In this document: piece after piece, positions 6,507 to 18,124 of the stretch
Layout: the number at the start of each line of letters is the position of its first letter
Position numbering within the stretch: the stretch's first letter is position 1
Origin: an uncultured Phycisphaerae bacterium
GTDB lineage: Bacteria > Planctomycetota > Phycisphaerae > UBA1845 > PWPN01
Assembly: GCA_938005315.1 (NCBI GenBank)
Contig: CALLOB010000050.1
Location: 1 to 46,133 of the forward strand
DNA length: 46,133 nt
Direction: 5' to 3'
Notes under the pieces: model-generated
Database searches by the model: none
What the model was told of the DNA's origin: nothing
What the model saw: the letters and a program-made list of their open reading frames with translations, nothing else
Program-made: the position numbers and the translations under genes

Positions 6507-8438
6507 TCAGCCGCGGGCCTCCCAGGCGGCGTTGAGGGCCTGGAGTTCCTCGCGCAGGGTCCGGACGAGCTGGTGGAGGGCGCGGGCCTTCTCGGGATCC
6601 CGGCAGACCTCCGGATCGGCGAAGCGTTCCTCGGTTTCGGCGAGGCGCGCTTCCCGCTGGATGATGGCCTCCTCGAGTTCTTCCAGCGACCAGCGTGCGT
6701 AGGGGGAGTCGTCCCGGGTGCCGGGGGCGGCGGCCTGCGGTTTTCGACCGCCGGGCCGGTTTTCACGGGCCTGGCGGCGGGCCTGTTCTTCGGCGGCGCG
6801 CTGCTGAGCCTCGCGGGCGGCGAGTTTCTCCTCCCAGGTGCTCCAGTTGCCGGTCAGGATCTCGTAGCGGCCGCGTTCGGGCAGGACCAGCAGGCGGTTG
6901 ACCACGCGGTCGAGGAAGTAGCGGTCGTGGCTGACGATCAGCACGCCGCCCTCGTAGGCGATCAGGGCCTCCTCGAGGGCCTCCTTGGAGGGGATGTCGA
7001 GGTGGTTGGTGGGCTCGTCGAGGACCAGCACCTGGGGCCGGCTCCACATGAGCCGGGCGAGCATCACGCGGCTCTGTTCGCCGCCGGACAGGTCGCCGAT
7101 CCGCTTGAAGACGTCGTCGCCGGTGAACAGGAAGCGGCCCAGGAAGCCGCGCAGCTCCTGTTCCTCGGCGGCGGTGCGGCGCGGGCGGATGGCGTCGAGC
7201 ACGGTGTCGTCGAGGTTCAGGCCGGCCCGTTCCTGGTCGTAGTATCCGACGTCGAGGTTCTCGAAGAGGCGGACTTTTCCGGCATCGGGTTCCAGGCGGC
7301 CCATGACCATCTTCAGGAGGGTGCTCTTGCCCACGCCGTTGGGGCCGACGATGCCGAACTTCTCGCCGCGGAAGCTCTCGAGGTTGAAGTCGTCGAACAG
7401 CACGACGTCGCCGAAGGCCTTGCGCACGCCCTCGCAGCGCAGGACCATGTCTCCGGCGCGGCGGGCGGGAGCGAAATCCAGGGCCATGCGGCGATGCACG
7501 TGGACGCGCCTGGCGAGCACGCGGCCGTCGCGTTCCATGCGGTCCAGGAACCGCAGCCGCCCGCGGGCCTGGCGGGAGCGGGACTTGTCGGCCTTGACGC
7601 GCTCGGCGTACTCGCGCTGGTGGCGGATCCACTCGGCCTGCTTTTGGTACTCGCGCTCGGCGGTGGTCTGGCGGATGCGCTTGCTCTCGACGTAGTCGGA
7701 ATAGGCGCAGGGGTAGACGGTGACGCGGCCGTCCTCGAGGTCGGCGATGCGGTCGACGACGCGGTCCAGCAGGTAGCGGTCGTGCGAGACGATGACCGCG
7801 GCGCCGTGGTAGCCGGCCAGGAAGCGCTCCAGGAAGGCGGTGGCTTCGATGTCCAGGTGGTTGGTGGGCTCGTCCAGCAGCAGCAGGTCGGCCTCCTGGA
7901 GCAGCAGGCGGGCCAGGGCGGCGCGGCACTTCTGCCCGCCGGACAGGGCGGCGACGGGCAGTTCGTGGTCCGCGGGCGAAAAGCCCAGTCCGCCGAGCAC
8001 CTCGTTGACCAGCACCTCGTACCTGTAGCCGCCGGCGGCCTCGAGGCGGCGGGTGAGTTCGTCGTACTCCTCCATGAGATCGGCGGATTTCTCCGGATCG
8101 TCATGGTGTTCGGCGATCAGGCTGCCGACCTCGGCGAGGCGGTCCTCCAGGCGGCGGAGGTTGTCGAAGGTGGAGGCGACCTCGGCGTGCAGGGTGGCGG
8201 CGGAGTCCAGGCGCGGCTCCTGGGGCAGGTAGGCGATCTGCAGGCCGCGGCCGCGGGTCACGGTGCCGAGGGTCGGGGCCAGTTCGCCGAGGATGAGCCG
8301 GAAGAGGGTGGTCTTGCCGGAGCCGTTGCGGCCGACGAGGCCGACCTTCTCGCCGCGATGGATGTGCCAGTCGACGCCTTCGAGCACCGTGCGGCGTTCG
8401 AAACCGACGTGGACATCCTGGAGGGCGACGATGGACAT
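6507..8438 (-). CDS. ABC-F family ATPase (Uup-like)
   Basis: A 643-residue soluble protein with two ABC domains. Domain 1 has Walker A GRNGSGKTT (about 36-44), signature LSGGQKCRAALARL and LLLLDEPTNHLD. Domain 2 has GPNGVGKST, LSGGEQSRVMLARL and LVLDEPTNHLD. Between them is the charged linker typical of ABC-F (AEREYQKQAEWIRHQREYAE). After domain 2 comes a coiled-coil C-terminal domain with paired heptads (about 560-643), as in Uup. There is no membrane domain. ABC-F proteins bind the ribosomal E site or act in translation quality control; Uup also affects DNA recombination. It is followed by nothing but a REP-like repeat, and lies 82 bases downstream of valS in the same direction. The upstream AGGGAAT is a moderate ribosome site. 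Confidence 0.93.
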   Translation of the reverse strand: MSIVALQDVHVGFERRTVLEGVDWHIHRGEKVGLVGRNGSGKTTLFRLILGELAPTLGTVTRGRGLQIAYLPQEPRLDSAATLHAEVASTFDNLRRLEDRLAEVGSLIAEHHDDPEKSADLMEEYDELTRRLEAAGGYRYEVLVNEVLGGLGFSPADHELPVAALSGGQKCRAALARLLLQEADLLLLDEPTNHLDIEATAFLERFLAGYHGAAVIVSHDRYLLDRVVDRIADLEDGRVTVYPCAYSDYVESKRIRQTTAEREYQKQAEWIRHQREYAERVKADKSRSRQARGRLRFLDRMERDGRVLARRVHVHRRMALDFAPARRAGDMVLRCEGVRKAFGDVVLFDDFNLESFRGEKFGIVGPNGVGKSTLLKMVMGRLEPDAGKVRLFENLDVGYYDQERAGLNLDDTVLDAIRPRRTAAEEQELRGFLGRFLFTGDDVFKRIGDLSGGEQSRVMLARLMWSRPQVLVLDEPTNHLDIPSKEALEEALIAYEGGVLIVSHDRYFLDRVVNRLLVLPERGRYEILTGNWSTWEEKLAAREAQQRAAEEQARRQARENRPGGRKPQAAAPGTRDDSPYARWSLEELEEAIIQREARLAETEERFADPEVCRDPEKARALHQLVRTLREELQALNAAWEARG

Positions 8439-8520
8439 CGGGCCATTCCCTGGAACCGGTTTCGCGGGACCGGGCGGATCACGGGCCGCCGGGCGGCCGC
8501 GCGCCGGCCCGCCGGCGGTG

Positions 8521-11439
<2,919 letters not shown>

Positions 11440-11514
11440 GGCCCGTCCAGGTCTGCCGGGTCGGCGGGCCCGGCCTGGAGGCCGGCGCCGCCGGTTCTGT
11501 CGGCGAAATACGGG

Positions 11515-11543
11515 ATTTTACCGGCCGGCGGGCGGCAAGTCGA
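11515..11543 (-). promoter_or_regulatory. Promoter candidate for valS
   Basis: On the minus strand TCGACT (11543-11538), a 17-base spacer and TAAAAT (11520-11515) form a good sigma-70-like promoter in a GC-rich background. The transcript would start near 11508, with a leader of about 70 bases. I did not see a convincing T-box or other specifier structure in it. Confidence 0.5.
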
Positions 11544-11638
11544 TGTCCGGCGGGACGCGCGACCGCGGGGCCGGGCGTCCGGCTGCACGGCCCGCGGAGT
11601 CGGCGCCGCCTCCGGCAGCCCGCCAGTCGGACGGCGTT

Positions 11639-13048
11639 TCAGTCCGCGAAGACGGCGGAGAGGCTTCCGGGAAGAAACGCGACGCACAGCACCGCATAGA
11701 CCACTGCCGCGGCGGCCAGGAGGACGGTCAGCACCGGACCGGGGCGGAGCATGCGCCATGAGGCCCGGGGCACCATCCGGGGCAGAACGACGTGAAAGGC
11801 CGCCAGCAGCGCCGCGGCCTGGATGGGCGTGAGCAGCACGCCGTCGAGCTGGCCACCGAGCCTGACCAGCCGCACCGGGTCCAGCGAGAAGGCGATCAAC
11901 AGGTTGCCGACCCACAGTCCGATCAGGATCGTGCGGAAGCGCACCGTCAGCGGAATGGCGGCGGTACGCGGCCAGACGATGCGGGCGCAGTCGGTCAGCA
12001 GGCGGGGCCAGCCGGAAAGCTGCCCGACCAGCGTGCTGATCATCGCCGCCGACCCGGCGATGAGAAAGAGGATTCCGCCGGCGCGGCCCCAACGGTCGGA
12101 AAACAGCGTCGAGAGGGTCAGCGCGACCTGGTTGCCGGCCGGAAGCACCTCTGCGGGGCGCAGCACGCCGGCTCCGGCGATCATGAACGCCGAGGTGATG
12201 AGAATGCCGACGGCGGCGGCCAGGCAGGCATCCAGCCGCACGAGCCGGCACCAGCCCCGGACTTCGGCGGAGGCCGCCGGGTCCAGCGCCGCGAGGGCCG
12301 CGGGGTCGGCGGGCCGGCCCCAGCCGCGCCCCGCGGCCATGCCGTAGCCGGCGCCGAGCACCCAGTAGGAGTACCACACCTGGCTGGCGAATCCGCCGGC
12401 CGCCCAGCCGGTCAGCGGCAGGATCTCGTGCCAGGGCGACGGAGCCGCCCCGAGGCGGGCGGCCCAGTCGGGGATCTCCATCGGCGCCAGGCCCAAGAGC
12501 CCGGTCAGCAGATCCCGTCCCGCCGGCATGGTGGTCAGGGCGACGTACATCACGCCCAGAACGATCAGGGCCACCATGGCGCTCATGACCGTCTTGAGCA
12601 CGTCGAAACGGCCCGACCAGGCGACGGCCAGGGCCAACAGGGACGCGGCCACCGCCCAGACGACCTGTCCGCCGGGCAGAGGCAGCCAGGCGTTGAGAAA
12701 GGCTCCGGCGGTGCGGGCCACCGCTCCGACGGACACGATGGCGGCCGGCACCTGCACGGCGATGATCACCCAGATCATCCAATGGCGTGGCCCGGGCAGG
12801 CGGTCGAACATGTCGATCATGCCCTCGCCGGTGACGGCGGCCCAGCGTGCGGCGCCCATACCGATGCAGCTCTTGAGGGTGATGGCCAGCACGACCGCCC
12901 AGAGCCCGGCGGTGCCCAGCAGGGCTCCGGTGCGGGTGGACAGGACGACTTCGCCGGAGCCGATGTACTCGGCACACCAGACCATCGAGGGTCCGACCAG
13001 GGCGAACATGGCCCAGCCGCGCGGTGCCTGGGGAATCGAGGCCGACAT
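11639..13048 (-). CDS. Nramp-related membrane transporter, unusual substrate site
   Basis: A 469-residue polytopic protein with about 11 hydrophobic segments. It starts at ATG 13048 behind GGGAGAG. The overall pattern is Nramp (LeuT fold): [20 protein letters not shown] at about 14-33 is the TM1 region, and [21 protein letters not shown] is TM6. In true Nramp transporters TM1 carries DPGN and TM6 carries a Met-Pro-His, which bind Mn/Fe. Here TM1 reads GSGE and TM6 reads SQVWYS, so the known metal ligands are missing. It belongs with the Nramp-like proteins annotated only by fold, and the substrate is unknown. It is divergent from gpmA and tandem with valS, about 200 bases upstream of it, but probably not its operon partner because valS has its own promoter candidate. 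Confidence 0.8.
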   Translation of the reverse strand: MSASIPQAPRGWAMFALVGPSMVWCAEYIGSGEVVLSTRTGALLGTAGLWAVVLAITLKSCIGMGAARWAAVTGEGMIDMFDRLPGPRHWMIWVIIAVQVPAAIVSVGAVARTAGAFLNAWLPLPGGQVVWAVAASLLALAVAWSGRFDVLKTVMSAMVALIVLGVMYVALTTMPAGRDLLTGLLGLAPMEIPDWAARLGAAPSPWHEILPLTGWAAGGFASQVWYSYWVLGAGYGMAAGRGWGRPADPAALAALDPAASAEVRGWCRLVRLDACLAAAVGILITSAFMIAGAGVLRPAEVLPAGNQVALTLSTLFSDRWGRAGGILFLIAGSAAMISTLVGQLSGWPRLLTDCARIVWPRTAAIPLTVRFRTILIGLWVGNLLIAFSLDPVRLVRLGGQLDGVLLTPIQAAALLAAFHVVLPRMVPRASWRMLRPGPVLTVLLAAAAVVYAVLCVAFLPGSLSAVFAD

Positions 13049-13307
13049 GCGCTCTCCCGGAGTTCGAGGGCCGCCGCCGGATGCCGGCGGGCGATCACCG
13101 GGCCGGGGGCGGGTGCATGGTACCGCCCGGGCGGGCGGAAACCTACGCGGCGCGGTTGGGCGCAGCGGGATCGGTCCGGAGCGGGCGGCCGGGCCGCGGC
13201 TTGACCGGCCCGGGGCGTTGATGGACACTGTGGCCCCGGTCGGACGGGCCCGTCGGGGCGGGCGGTCGTCGGGCCGGGGCGGTTCGGAGCTGCCTGGAGC
13301 GTACCTG

Positions 13308-14054
13308 ATGTACAAGATCGTTCTGTTGCGGCACGGCGAGAGTGTGTGGAACAAGGAAAACCGGTTCACGGGCTGGACGGACGTGGATCTGTCGGAGACG
13401 GGCGTCCGCGAGGCCGGCGAGGCCGGAGACGTGCTGAAGCGCGAGGGCTACGTCTTCGACGTGGCGTACACCTCGGTGCTCAAGCGGGCGATCCGCACGC
13501 TGTGGATCACGCTGGACCGGCTCGACCTGATGTGGATCCCGGTGCACCGCTCCTGGCGGCTGAACGAGCGGCACTACGGGGCCCTGCAGGGGCTGAACAA
13601 GTCCGAGACCGCCGCGAAGTTCGGGGAGGACCAGGTCAAGATCTGGCGCCGGGCGTACGACACGCCGCCGCCGCCGCTGGAGCGCAGCGATCCGCGATAC
13701 CCGGGCAACGACCCGCGCTACGCCGACCTCACCGAGGGGGCTCTGCCGCTGACGGAGTGCCTGAAGGACACGGTGGTCCGGTTTCTGCCGTACTGGCACG
13801 ACGTCATCGCACCGGCGGTGCGGCTGGGCAAGCGCGTGATCATCGCCGCCCACGGCAACAGCCTGCGGGCCCTGGTCAAGTACCTGGACAATATCAGCGA
13901 CGCCGACATCGTCGAGCTGAACATTCCGACCGGCATGCCGCTGGTCTACGAGCTGGACCGCCAGCTCAAGCCCATCAGGAGCTACTACCTGGGCGATCCC
14001 GAGAAGGTCAAGGCGGCCATGGAGGCCGTGGCCCGCCAGGGCAAGGCGAAGTAG
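13308..14054 (+). CDS. gpmA: 2,3-bisphosphoglycerate-dependent phosphoglycerate mutase
   Basis: A 248-residue enzyme interconverting 3- and 2-phosphoglycerate in glycolysis. The family N-terminus [15 protein letters not shown] sets the start at ATG 13308, 9 bases after a GGAG. The phosphohistidine motif LRHGESVWN lies at about 7-15, followed by [32 protein letters not shown] with the acid/base Glu, and [15 protein letters not shown] with the second catalytic histidine. Length and motif order are normal for dPGM. It stands alone on the plus strand, divergent from the Nramp-like gene. No clear terminator was seen in the 219-base gap after it. Confidence 0.97.
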   Translation: MYKIVLLRHGESVWNKENRFTGWTDVDLSETGVREAGEAGDVLKREGYVFDVAYTSVLKRAIRTLWITLDRLDLMWIPVHRSWRLNERHYGALQGLNKSETAAKFGEDQVKIWRRAYDTPPPPLERSDPRYPGNDPRYADLTEGALPLTECLKDTVVRFLPYWHDVIAPAVRLGKRVIIAAHGNSLRALVKYLDNISDADIVELNIPTGMPLVYELDRQLKPIRSYYLGDPEKVKAAMEAVARQGKAK

Positions 14055-14273
14055 TCCGACCGTCGGCTTTCGCCGAGGGGCCGCCATCCGTCCGAAGGCG
14101 ACATCCGGCATGCCGTGGCCGCAACCCGGCAAGGCGGGTCTCCAGGGCGGCCGGGATGGGGCCCGCAGGGTTTGTGCGCCGCGGGCGGAGGGGTTAGAGT
14201 CCGGATGCGGCGGGAGCAGCCGCCCAACTCGGATCCCGCGCGAACGCAAGGCGGCTCAGGGGAGGCGCGGCCG

Positions 14274-15290
14274 ATGAACGGTCGAGAGCGCGTGTTCGCC
14301 ATCCTGCGCGGCGATTCCGCGGACCGTCCGCCGCTGATGCCGATCGTGCACGCGGCGCTGGCGCCGCTGGCGGGGGTTCCGCTGGGGCGTTTCTTCACCG
14401 ACGCACAGACCATGGCCGAGGTGATCGCCGGCGGCTGCACGCGGTTCGGGTTCGACGGCGTCCAGCTCAGTCTGGGGGTCAGCGCCGAGCCGGAGGCCCT
14501 GGGCGCCCGCGTGGACCAGCCCCGGGACGCCGCTCCGGTGCTTCGCGAGCACCTGCTGGCCGACCCGTCGCAGGCGGCGGATCTGCCGGTCCGCGGACTG
14601 GGCGACCGGGGCCGCTTCCCCTTGTACCGACGAGCGATGGAGAGCGTGGCCCGGCGGGTGGGCGACCGGGCTTTCGTGGTCAACACGCTGCGCGGGCCGC
14701 TGAACATCGCCTCGCAGCTGCGCGGGGTGGAGGAGATCCTGATCGATCTGCTGCAGGCTCCGGACGCCGCCGGGCAGGTGCTGGACCTGACGGTCGAGAT
14801 CGCCATCGAGGCCGCCCGGGCGACGCTGGACTGCGGGGCCGACCTGGTCATGTTCGGCGAGGCGACATGTTCGCCGAACTTCATTTCACCGGAGCTTTAC
14901 CGGCGGCTGGTGTGGCCGCGTCACCGGCGGATGATCGAGCAGGTCCGGGCGATGGGCTGGCCGCTCACCGGCCTGCATGTTTGCGGCAATATCCGTCCCA
15001 TTCTCCCGGACCTCATCGCCACCGGTGCCGACCTGATCGATGTGGACCATCAGGTGCCGGCCGCTGGGGCGCTGGAGGCGGCCGGGGGACGGGTCGCCTT
15101 GCGCGGCAACCTGGATCCGATCGGCGACTTCTTCGCCGGCCGGCCCGAGAAAACGGGCGAGACGACGGGCATGCTGGCCCGGACGGTGGCCGGGAGCCGC
15201 TGGATCGTGTCCAGCGGGTGCGACATCCCGCCGGGGACGAAGGCGGAGGCGATCGAAGCGTGCCGGTCGGTGCTTGTACAGTCCGGCTGA
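14274..15290 (+). CDS. Uroporphyrinogen decarboxylase-fold protein, MtaA-type methyltransferase-like
   Basis: A 338-residue URO-D superfamily protein starting at ATG 14274 behind AGGGGAGG. The N-terminus MNGRERVFAILRGDSADRPP is typical of the family. It does not look like HemE. Instead it has the zinc-thiol pattern of methylcobamide:CoM methyltransferases (MtaA/CmuA): HVCGN with His235 and Cys237, plus SSGCDIPPGT with Cys316. These enzymes move a methyl group from a corrinoid to a thiol or similar acceptor. No corrinoid protein or other methyltransferase subunit is adjacent, so partner and substrate are unknown. A strong palindrome follows the stop by 8 bases. Confidence 0.85.
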   Translation: MNGRERVFAILRGDSADRPPLMPIVHAALAPLAGVPLGRFFTDAQTMAEVIAGGCTRFGFDGVQLSLGVSAEPEALGARVDQPRDAAPVLREHLLADPSQAADLPVRGLGDRGRFPLYRRAMESVARRVGDRAFVVNTLRGPLNIASQLRGVEEILIDLLQAPDAAGQVLDLTVEIAIEAARATLDCGADLVMFGEATCSPNFISPELYRRLVWPRHRRMIEQVRAMGWPLTGLHVCGNIRPILPDLIATGADLIDVDHQVPAAGALEAAGGRVALRGNLDPIGDFFAGRPEKTGETTGMLARTVAGSRWIVSSGCDIPPGTKAEAIEACRSVLVQSG

Positions 15291-15298
15291 ACGCCCGC

Positions 15299-15320
15299 GG
15301 CGGGCCGCCTGCGGCCCGCC
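15299..15320 (+). terminator. Strong hairpin after the MtaA-like gene
   Basis: GGCGGGCCG and CGGCCCGCC pair perfectly over 9 bases around a CCTG loop, 8 bases after the stop codon at 15290. There is no T-run, so it may act as an mRNA end or Rho-assisted terminator rather than a classic intrinsic one. TATAGA (15323-15328) directly after it might be a -10 for the next gene, but I saw no -35. Confidence 0.5.
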
Positions 15321-15442
15321 CGTATAGACTCCACTTCAGGCGGCCGGGGCGCTCCCGGCGGGTATGAACAGCATCTCTTCGGCTCTCTTCGGCCCCGGCA
15401 GGGCCCGATGGGCTGACCCGGGCAGCAAGCAGGAGGTCGGCG

Positions 15443-16037
15443 ATGAAGGCACATCGTTCGTCCGGCCGACAGTCCGACGCCGCGGTCGGGCCGGGATCTC
15501 CGCCCGCCGCCGGTGCGGCGACGATCGACCGCGGCACCGGGTCGGATCCGTTCCACCTGCTGTTCGAGCACTCACTGGAGATGCTCTGCGTGGCGGGCTT
15601 CGACGGCCGCTTCAAGCGCCTCAACCGCCCCTGGCAGCAATTACTGGGCTGGACCTTGCAGGAGCTCTGTGGCCGCCCCTGGCTGGACTTCGTCCACCCG
15701 GAAGACCGCCAGGCCACGGCCGCCGCGGCCGACGCCCTGTTCCGGGGCGAGCCGGTTCACGGCTTCGAGAACCGTTATCTCTGCCGGGACGGCTCTTATC
15801 GCGTGCTGTCCTGGAGTTCCGTTCCCCTCGTCGATGAGCGGAGCATCTTTGCCGTGGTGCGGGACGTCACCGGACAGCGGGCGGCGGACCGGGCGCTCAT
15901 GGAGAGCCGCCAGTTGCAACCTGTTCGTGAGCAAGCCGACCGACGCCGGGAAGTTCTTCGAGGCCCTGCGCCGCCTGGGCCTGTTCCTCCAGATGGTGGC
16001 CACGCCGCGGATCAACGGGCTGCTGCCGGCGGGCTGA
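15443..16037 (+). pseudogene. PAS-domain gene joined by deletion to a response-regulator C-terminus
   Basis: ATG 15443 follows a clean AGGAGG. The first 158 codons encode a normal PAS domain (about 35-145; EMLCVAGFDGRFKRLNRPWQ, DFVHPEDRQ, YLCRDGSYRVLSW, VVRDVTGQR), as at the front of a sensor kinase. The frame then turns to nonsense and runs on to 16225, into the opposite gene. In another frame, from about 15912 to a TGA at 16035-16037, the sequence reads CNLFVSKPTDAGKFFEAL then RRLGLFLQMVATP. That is the end of a CheY-like receiver of the Rcp type, with the conserved Lys of the KP motif. A deletion with frameshift near 15911-15915 appears to have removed the kinase and most of the receiver. 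The truncated PAS protein could still be made. Confidence 0.75.
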
Positions 16038-16062
16038 CCGCCACCCCCGCAGCACCGGGCGG

Positions 16063-18090
16063 TCAGTGCGTGCCCGGGGCCGCCGCGGGAATCCACTGCA
16101 CCGCGTCGGCGATCACATGGCCGGCGGTGCCGTGGTTGCGGATCTCGACCCACCCGTCCTGCCCGGCCCGCAGCCGGAAGGTTCCCACGGACGTCAGCCC
16201 GCCTTCGGGCGGGGCGGTCCGCTGATCCACGTGCACCGTCGCCGGGCCGTCGGCGGCATTCACCGTGACCGGCACCCGCGCGGAGCGGTTGGGGTGAGGC
16301 ACGCAGGAGATCCGCACCTCGTACAGGCCCTCGGAAGGGAGGTCGGGCACGAAGCGGGCGACGCACTCGCCTTTGCCGGCGTCGCCGTCGTGAAGGTAGT
16401 CCAGGCCCACGAAGGCGGGGGTTGCGGACGACGCCCGCCAGGGACCGGTCAGGCGGGCGGCGGGATTGTCCACCACCACGCCGGGGAGCGACCGCGGATC
16501 GAGTCCCTCGCTGACGGCCTCGGCGGGGCCGAGCACCGCCCCGGCGGCGCGCAGCCGGGCCTGGAGCCGCCGCACGTCGATGTCGGCCACGGGCGTGTCG
16601 TGCCGGACGGCCAGCGACGCGGCCACCCCGGCGGCCTGCCCGATGATCATGTACTGCGGCTCCATCCGCATCGAAGAGTAGGCCACGTGCGAGGCCGAGA
16701 AGCACACCGGCACCAGCAGGTTGGTGCACTGCGACCGCTGCGGCACGATCGCCCGGTAGGCGATCTCATAGGGCCGGACCGGCACCTGCATGTCGCCCTC
16801 GTTGATCACCGCCCCGTCGGGCGTGGGAATGCGCTGGACGTGGTGCGAGTCGCTGTTGTAGGACCCCATGCCGATGGAATCCTCCTTGGTCAGATCGGTC
16901 TGGAGGTCGGCCTGGCGCATGACGTAGGTTCCGATCATCCTGCGGGCCTCGCGGATGTAGAGCTGGTGGGGCCAGTGGCCGGTATCCTGGAATTCATCGG
17001 CCGCCAGGCCCCAGGTGTTCAGCTCGTCCCGGATGTGCTTCGGCACGGAGGGATCGTTGGCCAGGAAGTAGAAGAAGCCCTGCGTGTAGCGGACGTGGTC
17101 CTGCCGGATCTCCTCGCGGCGGCGTTCGTCGGCGTCGGGGTACTCCCAGCTTCCGCCGATGTGATCGGTGGAGAAGGGCCCGTTGTTGTTCACGTCGGTC
17201 TTGCCGTTGGGCATCATCGTGATATGGATGAGCTGGTCGAGCCGCAGGTCGGGCAGCTTCTCGAGGTAGCGGCGCAGAAGCTCATAGCGCCAGGGGTCGT
17301 AGCCGTCGGGCCTGGGGAAGGGGACCTGGTTGTCCGGGCGGTTGCTCATGCAGATGCGGAAGTTGTAGGCCTGGACCTTGCGGTCGGCCTGGCCGACCCG
17401 GCCGGGGTCGCCGCCGTACACGCCCGGCAGGAGCTTCCCGTCGGGACCGTACGGCGATACCGGCGCCTTGAACTGGTGGTATTCGCAGACCTCGCGGCGG
17501 CCGGCCAGGGATTCGCCGTACTGATCGACGCCCTCGCGGCCCACGGTGTAGGCGACGCCGGCACGGGCCATGAGGTCGCCTTCGTAGGAGGCGTCGATGA
17601 ACACCGCGGCCTCGAAAACGGCGCCGTTCTTCATTCTCACCCGGCGGATGCGGTCGCCGGATCGTTCCACGGCCGCCAGGCGATGCTCGAAGCGCACCGG
17701 CACGCCGGCCTCGGCGAGCCAGTCGCGCAGCACCCGTTCGGCCACGTGCGGCTCGAAGTACCAGGCCAGGGGCTGACCGTAGTGCCGTCCGGTGCGGGCG
17801 AAGAACTCCCGCGACATGCCGCCGATGACGCTTTTGTTCCCGAAGTCGGTGGCTCCCAGGCCGCCGGAAATCATGCCGCCGACATGCCGGCCCGGCTCGA
17901 GCAGCGTGACCGCCATGCCCTCGCCGGCCGCGGCGATCGCGGCCACGGCCCCGCCGGCGGTCGCTCCGTACACCAGCACGTCGCAGCGCTCGACGGCGGC
18001 CGGCGCGCAGCCCGCGGCGGCGCAGGCCAGGAACAGACCCCGCATGGCCGGCCGGAGCCGGTCGCCGATGAACCCGATGGTTTCGTGCAT
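16063..18090 (-). CDS. Exported FAD-dependent oxidoreductase with C-terminal golvesin-like domain
   Basis: A 675-residue protein. A signal-like segment (MRGLFLACAAAGCAPAA, about 16-32) precedes the FAD-binding motif DVLVYGATAGGAVAAIAAA (about 38-56), with GGMISGGLGATDFG following. This layout is that of the FAD_oxidored family of secreted planctomycete and Bacteroidota enzymes. The middle is rich in aromatic residues. The last 130 residues (GLYEVRISCVPHPNRSARVPV then WVEIRNHGTAGHVIADAVQW) look like the golvesin/xly carbohydrate-binding beta domain. The start at ATG 18090 has a GAGGACC ribosome site. An internal ATG at 18045 would put the signal at the very N-terminus but has no ribosome site. 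It lies 34 bases after the regulator gene in a five-gene operon. The substrate is probably a sugar or glycan part (inference). Confidence 0.82.
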   Translation of the reverse strand: MHETIGFIGDRLRPAMRGLFLACAAAGCAPAAVERCDVLVYGATAGGAVAAIAAAGEGMAVTLLEPGRHVGGMISGGLGATDFGNKSVIGGMSREFFARTGRHYGQPLAWYFEPHVAERVLRDWLAEAGVPVRFEHRLAAVERSGDRIRRVRMKNGAVFEAAVFIDASYEGDLMARAGVAYTVGREGVDQYGESLAGRREVCEYHQFKAPVSPYGPDGKLLPGVYGGDPGRVGQADRKVQAYNFRICMSNRPDNQVPFPRPDGYDPWRYELLRRYLEKLPDLRLDQLIHITMMPNGKTDVNNNGPFSTDHIGGSWEYPDADERRREEIRQDHVRYTQGFFYFLANDPSVPKHIRDELNTWGLAADEFQDTGHWPHQLYIREARRMIGTYVMRQADLQTDLTKEDSIGMGSYNSDSHHVQRIPTPDGAVINEGDMQVPVRPYEIAYRAIVPQRSQCTNLLVPVCFSASHVAYSSMRMEPQYMIIGQAAGVAASLAVRHDTPVADIDVRRLQARLRAAGAVLGPAEAVSEGLDPRSLPGVVVDNPAARLTGPWRASSATPAFVGLDYLHDGDAGKGECVARFVPDLPSEGLYEVRISCVPHPNRSARVPVTVNAADGPATVHVDQRTAPPEGGLTSVGTFRLRAGQDGWVEIRNHGTAGHVIADAVQWIPAAAPGTH

Positions 18091-18124
18091 GATTCGGTCC
18101 TCGCGGAACGGAAGCGTCGCGGAC

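Noticed and set aside
16038-16225. The PAS frame continuing to 16225 as a true 260-residue protein
   Set aside because: The last 100 codons are unlike any domain and overlap the 3' end of the opposite gene, as expected after a frameshift.
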